From: Pohlia nutans
Lineage: Eukaryota > Streptophyta > Bryopsida > Bryales > Mniaceae
Length of the DNA: 64,000 nt
NCBI GenBank assembly: GCA_022496805.1
Contig: CM040104.1
Span: forward strand, 3,509,650 to 3,573,649
Direction of reading: 5' to 3'
The position numbers and the translations under genes were made by a program. The notes under the pieces were generated by a model. It was not told where the DNA came from, made no database searches, and was given only the letters and a program-made list of their open reading frames with translations. This document shows, in pieces, positions 57,038 through 64,000 of this stretch; the stretch's first letter is position 1; the number at the start of each line of letters is the position of its first letter.

Positions 57038-59540
57038 CTATGGAATGTAGCTTCCTAGGATACCGCTTTCCAGAATTTGCTTCACTTCACTAAAGCTAAA
57101 ACTTGGTGCATGTATGAATGCATCCTTTTCGGAGTCTAGGCTGCCTATGACAGTAAAGACAAAATAAAGATGCTTGCAACTTGCCCACCCCTCACGTTTG
57201 TCCAAAGACTTTGTTGCCATGTCTTTGAAGTACTCACAAGAGCACTCAGGGAAAGTGCCAATAGTGATCAAATACTGCTGAACTTTTGGTGGAGCTCCAG
57301 AATCAAGGGTAACAATACATCCAAATCTTGGATGAGGAATCATCGTCACTTTACAAATCTGACCCTTCAAGATGAGAGAGGATGCAATGTTGTTGCCTTG
57401 TTTCGTTGTGGGCACGTTCTTGATCCTCCGGATTCTCTTACCTGACCTGATCTTTGGATATTCCTCTGGTGAGGCTGGAACTGGATATGATGAGAGGTCA
57501 GATGGGACTTCTTCCACCCCAAAGAGTCTCCTTGGAGAGATGACAGGACGTTGCGGTAGTTGAAAGCCAGCTTGTTCTAGATCAAGGATCTCCTTCCTTG
57601 ATAAATTGGTACCAATCTTCACAGGCCAAACGTTTGGAACGTCGGGCCTAGCCTTCACCCATCTCCGCTTTGTGCCTTTGACGCAGCGCTCGATGTCGTC
57701 ATTGCAAAAGAAGAATTCCATAATCTTGTCCGTTTTCTTCTGGTAGTGCTCCATAACCCCAGTGTACGTGGGGGCTGCCGTGGCCGTGTTGCTTTGTACG
57801 ATCTTTGCTTTGCATTTCTTCTTTGTAATGGCATGTTGGGCAAAACAAGCCTTCGCTGAAGTCTTTGGAAGCCTAGCAATGTGCCACTCTGTCTCTTTAC
57901 ATGCAGTCTCGTGGATGGCGGTCACATGAGTTGTCGTGTTGTTTACATTAGGAATTGCCTCCAAATCAGTTGAAGGCTCTTCCGGGATGTCACTCAAACT
58001 GCAACCACTACTAGAGAGTGCATAAAAACCAAGACAAAACCAAGACAAAACCAAGACACATCTGTTGGAACCAACAGAGAATGGGCTCGGGGGGGTCAGT
58101 GTGTTAAAAAGTTAAGGATATAGGTGCGAACAACAACTATTTTATAGGGGGGTATTACTTGTTTTTTTGGTTTTTTTTCACATGCTATCATTATGTAATT
58201 TTCTACTTTGGGTTCATAGAAAAGGGGCTTGCATTACTTATAATTCCAAATTGCCTATTATTCCATACCCTATAGTACTTTAAAGATGTCCAGTGCCATT
58301 TTTAATACCCTATATTACCTCTAAGTCCATTTATAATTTTTTGTTCCCATGTTTTTAAAGTACCCTATCATTTGTTCGCACGTATATTGCTACTCCAACA
58401 TATCACTACACCCCCCGAGAGAATGGGTTTAACGTAGCAAACATTTAGTCATCTACACAGAACCAACAAGTTTTCTCTTGGAACCAACAAGTTCCTGTTG
58501 ATTTTCCTCTTGGTACCAACAAGTTCCTGTTGATTTTCCGGAATCAACTGTTCCTAACCTACACAGAACCAACAGAATTTCTGTTGATTTTGTGCGGGTT
58601 AGGAACCCCATTTCTCTAGTAGTGAACTAGCACCAACAACTGCAGTGGACCTTGTCCTGACTCGTGGGCGGGAGAAGTTCACTTGGTCAGGCCTGTGAGA
58701 TTCGTGTTCAGATCCCAATGGTATACTTGCTTTGCGCTTCTGTGAGCCAAACACCTCCTCACCTTCAAAGTGTGGCTCCCGAATGCAAAACTCCTCTACT
58801 CCTAGCATCTTTGTTGAAGCGATGTTCAATGCCTTGGGGTTTCCTGACTGTTGTGCCGAATATTGGGCAACCCGTAGCATCAATTCTTCCTTCCCTGGAC
58901 CTGTTCTTGCATCTTCACCTTTGAGAAATTGGTAATACTTGGATACTTGTATGAGAGCTTTGACAAAGTCATCGACGCTAGCAACATAGAAATCATTCCC
59001 CTTGTTGCCAGATTCCTGTAGCCATACGTTGTGTTTTGTTTCAGCAAGGTTGCACGACAGCATCTCAGCTAATTCTGCCTCAGTGAGGTTCTGCATGGAG
59101 CAACATGGAAAATTGAAAGATAAGATGACAAGGTTTGCTAAGTATGAATGGACAAAATTGAATTGCCGGATGAACAAACATACCCTATAGTGGAAGACAA
59201 CAAGTCAGAAGAGGGGACAAAATTTCTTACCAACTGCATGAATCTACTCCATTGGCGATATCGGAAGTGCCAAAATGCTAGCCATAGCTCCAACCGATTT
59301 TGGCCCTGGGTTTTTGTGGCACCGGAGGACATCCACTATGCTTTGATGGCTCGATATCGAGTCTCGGACTCATCTAGTGAAGTGGCGTTCTTGTATTGCT
59401 TGCATAGAAGCCGGTGTTGATGTTGTAGGTCTGCTTCAATGTCTGCCTTGGTATGCTTCTCTAACGACTGTGCCCAGTGGAACAAGCATGTCCTCTCCTG
59501 GTCTTTCATTGGAATTGCTGCATCTCCACTCCCGGGAAAC
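57038..59540 (-). pseudogene. SWIM-finger MULE-like transposase pseudogene, split by a CACTA element
   Basis: Minus-strand reading. Exon 59231-59540 begins within PGSGDAAIPMKDQERTCLF-HWAQSLEKHT and runs into a LWLAFWHFRYRQW block. It has an in-frame TAG at 59336-59338. A phase-0 intron (donor 59230, acceptor ending 59091) leads to NLTEAELAEM, LAETKHNVWLQESGNKG and DDFVKALIQVSKYYQF. A 619-bp CACTA element plus its AAC duplication breaks the frame at 58006-58627; outside it the frame resumes with CSLSDIPEEP. The C-terminus holds a SWIM zinc finger, PECSCEYF..WASCKHLYF (about 57160-57253). SWIM after a DDE domain is the MULE arrangement; I did not identify the DDE triad. The N-terminus is missing, cut by GAGC array 2. 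Non-functional as it stands. Confidence 0.75.
58006..58624. mobile_element. Non-autonomous CACTA (En/Spm) element, 619 bp
   Basis: Ends CACTACTAGAGAG and TTTCTCTAGTAGTG, flanked by AAC on both sides (58003-58005 and 58625-58627). Subterminal repeats AACCAACAAGTTCCTGTTG and CCCCCGAGAGAATGGG occur inside, as CACTA elements carry. It lies in the coding frame of the transposase pseudogene. No coding capacity of its own. Confidence 0.9.
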
Positions 59541-59544
59541 TTGG

Positions 59545-59640
59545 TAGTGTGAGCGTAGAGCGGAGAGTGGAGAGCAGAGTTTGGAGAGCGCAGATTTTCA
59601 TTTTTAGAAATCATTTTTGGTAGGAAAAATGCCTATGACC
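59545..59640 (+). repeat. GAGC-rich array 2 plus CCTATGACCGCGG motif
   Basis: GTGAGCGTAGAGCGGAGAGT and GGAGAGCGCAG, followed by TGCCTATGACCGCGGAC. Sits at the 5' break of the transposase pseudogene. Confidence 0.65.
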
Positions 59641-60038
59641 GCGGACATTGGGTTATTTTTAGCTTGTATTTTTGGAAATTAGGTTATTTTTAGTTAGTTT
59701 TAAAAGAAAAGGACCCCAAATCTGTGGAAATGGGTAGAATTCTCGAAATCCTAGTTCAAAACAAAGTAATGGATTTTCAATGATTTTCCACGACATTACT
59801 TACAAAAAACAATACATTTTTGTTTTTGTATGGTTTACAATTAAATTAGGACTGACGTCATCATTAAAAACCTTCAAAAGTGCGAATAGAACAAGGACTC
59901 TTGTGAACACCGATGTAAATAAACCAACACAAAAAACCTCATATAAAATCCAAATCAAACCAAAACAAAAAACCTCATATAAAATCCAAATCAAACCAAA
60001 ACATAAGGAGCTCAAGTCTCCACAATCAAGAGGCCTAA
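59641..60038. other. Spacer with a 36-bp tandem repeat
   Basis: AAAACCTCATATAAAATCCA starts two 36-bp units at about 59935-60005. No gene is seen. Confidence 0.6.
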
Positions 60039-60531
60039 TCAAGGGCTAGGACTCCTCTCAACATCACTACCCTTGCTCTGTTTAGCCTCTATATCCAATA
60101 ATCCGTATACTCCCCTATCAAACTTCTGGATGCGACGAGAGGGTGGTGAAGCTGCAACCGCTTGTTTATGGACAACCTCAGCAGCATACGATGGCAATTC
60201 GAATCCCCTCGGAGGGCTTCCAAACAAGCTCGGATGGAGAACACGGATCGGGCTCGCCCATGGAACTCTGGAAACAAGAATATTAGAGGATACATAAGCA
60301 TTAGTAAAGAAGGAGAAGAGAAGAAGATGAACAATGGTGTGCCAAGTGAACAAACCGACTTACTTACAGTGCCTCTGGCGTCGTACGAGCTTCTGGGAAG
60401 GCTCTTCAGATTCAGATTCCTCGAGGTCAACAGTAGACTGGGGTGGAGGCACGGGTTCCCGCATGGGGTGAAGGATGGCCTCAAAGATCTCCGCGTCCGC
60501 CTCCAACCACAATAAGAAACCCGCGTTTTTG
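60039..60531 (-). pseudogene. 3' fragment of a second methyltransferase-like gene
   Basis: Minus strand. Exon 60364-60531 reads LWLEADAEIFEAILHPM, then DLEESESEEPSQKLVRRQRH. A strong donor (GTAAGT, 60363) joins 60267-60039, reading VPWASPIRVLHPSLFGSPPR and ending ERSPSP-stop. It aligns by eye, in order, with the last two exons of the gene at 62164: VALKSDSKLYTEVLKPL, then TLLTPDSSPQGLPVYAEA, then YDPRLLSYFD. The part upstream of the motif I region is missing and an in-frame TAA blocks the frame at about 60545. A truncated relative, not a separate gene. Confidence 0.55.
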
Positions 60532-60589
60532 GTGATGTTTTAAAAACAACGTGTACACATGGTTTGTAATGTCTTCTAGCATAGCGAAT

Positions 60590-61510
60590 AATGGGGACAT
60601 GGTGTGATGTCTAGAAGACAGGAACAGAAACGCGTAGACATCGTTAGATGTCTACCGAATTTCGGAGGCTGAAAGGTGTGACACGTCGGCGCCACGTCAA
60701 CGCCACAGCAGCGGCAAAAGGACGGGCAGTGCTACGTCGGGATGGAATTCATCCTCCCCGTGGGTGACGTGGACGAAAACGTGGTCCCGCCACATTCCGA
60801 CGTGGCGGCGGGAAAATCCGACGTGGACCCGGGAAATTTCGACGTGTCACCCGGGAAATTCTGACGTGGCATGCCACGTCAGCAGAGGCCTGGGTTTTTT
60901 TAGTTCCGCCGCATGTTTCCCTGGACGTCTCCCGGGACATCACTGTGTTTCAAGAGACATTCGTGCATAGACGCGGACGTGCGAGAGCGTCATTTTTGAA
61001 CATGTTACAAAAGACATGAGCATAGACATCCTTGAGTCGACCTAGAAAACATCCTCACGTCCTGTACCATGTGTTGTCAGATACAGCCGCGCTAAACGTA
61101 GACGTCTCACGAAGCATGGTCACGTCATTCTGCAATCGTGCCTATGTTCTCGGGGACGGCTTACAGAACATGCACTCCGTCACAAATATTGTTTGTGGAA
61201 GACATCATCATGATAAGAGAGTCGTCCCACCTAACATCCCTAGATCTCGTAACACGTGTCACGGAAGACATCATCGTCATCACAAAGGCGTTCCCTCAAA
61301 CATTTGACGTCATTCACAAACATCTTATAAAACACAGAATCATCATCACATAGTCGACCCATAAAACATCCTGACGTCCTTTACCGCGTTTTGTAAAAGA
61401 CAGCTGCCGCTATATGTAGACATCGCACGAAGCGTATTCACGTCACCAACCGAGACATCCTTCGCGACCACCCCAACATCCCCATGTCATGAACAACATG
61501 CAGAACAATA
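60590..61510. repeat. GACATC/GACGTC-rich repeat region
   Basis: Over a dozen GACATC or GACGTC-like words. One block, AAACATCCTCACGTCCTGTA through GTAGACGTCTCACGAAGC (about 61048-61119), recurs as AAACATCCTGACGTCCTTTA through GTAGACATCGCACGAAGC (about 61367-61438), a spacing of about 319 bp. The left part has repeated CCGACGTGG / GGGAAATTC words. Probably the non-coding part of a transposon. Confidence 0.6.
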
Positions 61511-61529
61511 CATCTCGCGTGGGAAATGC

Positions 61530-61720
61530 TAGTATGTGAGCAGTGAGTAGTGAGCGGTGAGCAGTGAGCAGAGGTTTTGGAAAAAAATTCAGGGTTTTGA
61601 AATTTGAAGCACCTCCTATTACCGCGGATTTAGGGTATAATAAATGAATATTTGTAGTTAATGGTTTAGGTAAAAGGACCTATAGCCGTGGTTTGAAGAG
61701 TGTGTTTGTGCGTAGTTTAG
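61530..61720 (+). repeat. GAGC-rich array 3 plus two CCGYGG motifs
   Basis: GTGAGCAGTGAGTAGTGAGC and GGTGAGCAGTGAGCAG, then CCTATTACCGCGGATTTAGG and ACCTATAGCCGTGGTTTG. Lies downstream (on the minus strand) of the methyltransferase-like gene. Confidence 0.65.
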
Positions 61721-61964
61721 GGAATTTAGTAGCTTCAAATCAATGAAAACATTCAAAGAATTTGAATATTTAATCCCATTCAACAATAATGTATGGCATT
61801 CAGAACATTGATGCCTAAATCATTGATGCCTTAATTTGAGGGTACACATTCAAATGTGTCAAAACATGTAAATCTCTTAATACATTCAAATGGATTAGGG
61901 TCTCCACGGACACCGATCAAGTTATTGAATATCATCAAAGCATACAACGACATATAGAACATTC

Positions 61965-62155
61965 AAATCATAGAAAGCAATCAAAGTCATTATAAACATT
62001 GAAAGGATTTGTAAATACTAAGCATTCAAGATCATTATAAACTTTTAAAAGAATTGTAAGGACAAAGCATTATAAATTATCAAAAGAATTGTAAAGACAA
62101 TGCATTCAAGATCATTATAAACTTTCAAATGCTTTGTAAATACAAAGCATTCAAG
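61965..62155 (+). repeat. Tandem repeat, about 43-bp unit
   Basis: Units of the type AGCATTCAAGATCATTATAA, then ACTTTCAAAAGAATTGTAAA, about four copies, just after the methyltransferase-like stop. Confidence 0.7.
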
Positions 62156-62163
62156 CCATACAA

Positions 62164-64000
62164 TCAAATTGATTCTCCATCAGATTCAATAGCACTCACA
62201 TCGAAATATGAGAGCAGTCGTGGATCATATAGTCGATGCGGTGTGGAAGAGTTAGAGGAACTACCCGAACTAGCATTGGCAAAGGCTGTTGCCAATGCTT
62301 CGGCGTATACTGGCAATCCTTGAGGAGAACTGTCAGGAGTGAGCAAAGTCTAGAACGCGCGTTTACGAATCAAATGGCGCCGTGTTATTGGAGACGGACT
62401 TGTCAAACTGCAAATAAGAGGACATCAAATATTAGAAAACATCATGCACTTGTAGATGTAATAACTTGTACTTGCAATTTGCATTACTTTACCAATGAAA
62501 CTTACTCACATATAGGGTCAAGGGGCTCGTCAGGAATGTCCTCATCGGAATCAGCAAGCTGGATTGGAGCGTTGACAAGTGGAATTGTACGGTTTAGGGG
62601 AGCTACGAGTGGTTTCAAGACCTCAGTATATAGCTTTGAATCACTTTTAAGAGCTACAATGTGACGATTGCAGGCCCTGGCTGCACGGATAGAAGCACCT
62701 TCACAACAGAGGAGGAAATGTTTATTAGAATGAAGTTTAAGAATTAAATGAAATTGAGCAATCCATAAAATTTTCAATAGAAATACCTGTGGAAGCATTG
62801 AGGTCTGCCACAATACCGTCCTTTGGAGTCAATGCGTGCACAAATAGCTTCATAAGAACTACAGACTTCTCTTTAGGACCACGCCATGGTTTGCCATTGT
62901 CCTTCCGCAATAGCTGTGACTCCAATGTGACAGCGTTGAAAAGGACGTCATCACAAGCCAAGTCTACCTAAGGAACTGATGGGTCTTTTGCAATGATCAA
63001 AAGAGGTGGCTGCCTCGCCACCGTAGATGGGACATCACGGGCCATAATAACTGCCTTGAATTTCAATGTCTACAAAAAAATTTATAATATTAATATGCCC
63101 AAGGTTTACTACAGAAACAAGTGCAAGAGTAAAAGGAAATAGAGGAAATCAAGAAAGTTGGAGAAACTCACATTTTTGGTAGGATGCATAGGGTTTGCAA
63201 GATGAAGGTAGTTGATGATAGTCCACTCATCAACAAGTTTCATCTTATAATTTTTAAAGTACGACGTCACTTCCTTTCTCACAGTAGGACTGTCCAGATA
63301 GAAAAGTAAAAATGAACCATCGTCATGAAGATAGGCATATGCAAATCCCATAGTTACTTTGAGGAAATTATCAACGTACTCATTCCAATGTGGAATCTGA
63401 GACGGAGGGTCAGAAACACCGGGGACCCTGAGCCCGTCTGGGTACTCTGCAATCAACAAATCAATCCCTGGTTTCTCTAGAAGCTTACCATCAAAGAAGT
63501 ATTGTCTAGAGGCACCAACCTGCGTAACAATAGAGATGATCACGTATTAAACAGAGAGAGAACAAGAGATGAACAAGAAACACATGAGCATTGAAGAAAC
63601 AAAGAAAAATGGTAGAAGTAGTCACCTTGGAAAGAAACTCAACGATCTCATCGTATTGAGAACAAAATTTGCCGGTCTTTTTCTTCTCATCTGCCATTCG
63701 AACAAAAGAGTCGTTGACAAGAAGATCAAGTGAAGTATGATTTGAAGAGCTTACACCAGGCTTGCTCATCATGGGACCTCGCTTTGGGGGGGAAATGAAA
63801 CCAGTCGGAGTGGAGGTGGCTGGAGTGGACAGCTTCACATGCTTTGCAGCCGGCTCCAAAGTTGATGAAGCCGGGGTCTCTGAAATCGGAGGTCGACTAG
63901 ATGCAGATTGGGGTGCTATGGTTTTAGCCACCTTTGAAGTGACTGGAACAGCAGCCGCTGGTGCAGTAGTTTCAACAGCATCTGCTTTCCGCTTGGAACC
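62164..64000 (-). pseudogene. DNA N4/N6 amino-methyltransferase-like gene (5' partial, two in-frame TAG)
   Basis: Minus-strand exons: beyond 64000 to 63626, 63519-63172, 63069-62787, 62698-62506 and 62407-62164; all four introns agree in phase. Exon 1 has GSKRKADAV (nuclear-signal-like) and a Pro/Ser-rich linker. Exon 2 reads GIDLLIAEYPDG, then VSDPPSQIPHWNEYVDNFLK, then LHDDGSFLLFYLDSP: the layout around motif IV (D/S-PP-Y) of beta-type amino-methyltransferases, though neither AEYP nor DPPS is the canonical tetrapeptide. Exons 3-4 read KSVVLMKLFVHALTPKDG, then IVADLNASTGASIRAARACN, then RHIVALKSD, matching the SAM-binding motif I segment (KP..LL..li...PGd.VLDPFaGSGtt..AA...R...gie). In-frame TAG stops lie at 62968-62970 and 62350-62352. 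It sits beside transposon debris and has a second partial copy. Activity is doubtful. Confidence 0.65.

Noticed and set aside
58599..59177. Separate gene ending at a stop near 58599.
   Set aside because: The stop lies in the terminal sequence of the inserted CACTA element; the frame continues beyond the insertion.
59780..60049. An 89-codon plus-strand frame with a repeated QKTSYKIQIKPK unit.
   Set aside because: The repeat is a two-unit, 36-bp DNA tandem in AT-rich spacer; the frame has no other support.
1..64000. CRISPR arrays, operons, bacterial promoters or ribosome binding sites.
   Set aside because: The genes have spliceosomal introns and plant-specific families; no regularly spaced direct repeats with unique spacers were seen.

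Overview
The window is nuclear DNA of a land plant: spliced genes with GT..AG introns, AT-rich intergenic DNA and dense small non-autonomous DNA transposons. The organism is probably not a flowering plant. It carries a Ure2p/Nu-type (bacterial YghU/YfcG-like) glutathione S-transferase, a class known from mosses and lycophytes, and its mobile-element proteins do not look like the usual angiosperm ones. Moss, lycophyte or fern all remain possible; this is inference.

Four host genes can be assembled exon by exon with every intron phase in agreement: (1) the C-terminal exons of a KUP/HAK/KT potassium transporter (+, 481-3017, 5' part off the left edge); (2) a complete ten-exon filament-like plant protein, FPP (-, 11505-6669); (3) a complete three-exon Ure2p/Nu-type GST (-, 29440-28140); (4) a seven-exon C2H2 'QALGGH' zinc-finger gene (+, 46878-52069). 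They share no pathway and there is no operon logic.

The right-hand 8 kb (56.3-64.0 kb) is mobile-element territory. It holds a SWIM-zinc-finger, MULE-type transposase pseudogene interrupted by a 619-bp CACTA element with a perfect 3-bp target duplication, and a gene resembling N4/N6 amino-group DNA methyltransferases (-, 62164 to beyond the right edge). A truncated second copy of that gene's 3' end lies at 60.04-60.53 kb. Arrays of a GAGC-rich motif and a shared CCTATGACCGCGG-like motif punctuate these units. The transposase and the long methyltransferase-like copy both have single in-frame TAG stops.

The most striking pattern is a large set of short elements that begin TTAA-CCCCTAAAGGACC (or close variants) and end with the inverse. 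At least 18 copies or fragments of several internally different groups (called A, B, C/L, G, H, I, K here) lie between 1.7 and 56 kb. One copy (I) sits inside the terminal repeat of another element (J1), whose intact relative J2 supplies the empty site, so TTAA is a real 4-bp target duplication. That, with the CCC..GGG ends, is the signature of piggyBac-type transposition. A second TTAA group begins TTAACCGAAA (group E). Tourist/Harbinger (TTA/TAA), Stowaway (TA), hAT (8 bp) and CACTA (3 bp) elements are also present with visible duplications, as are two tRNA-derived SINEs. Nesting gives a relative age order.

All family names given to repeats (A, B, C, ...) are local labels for this window only.
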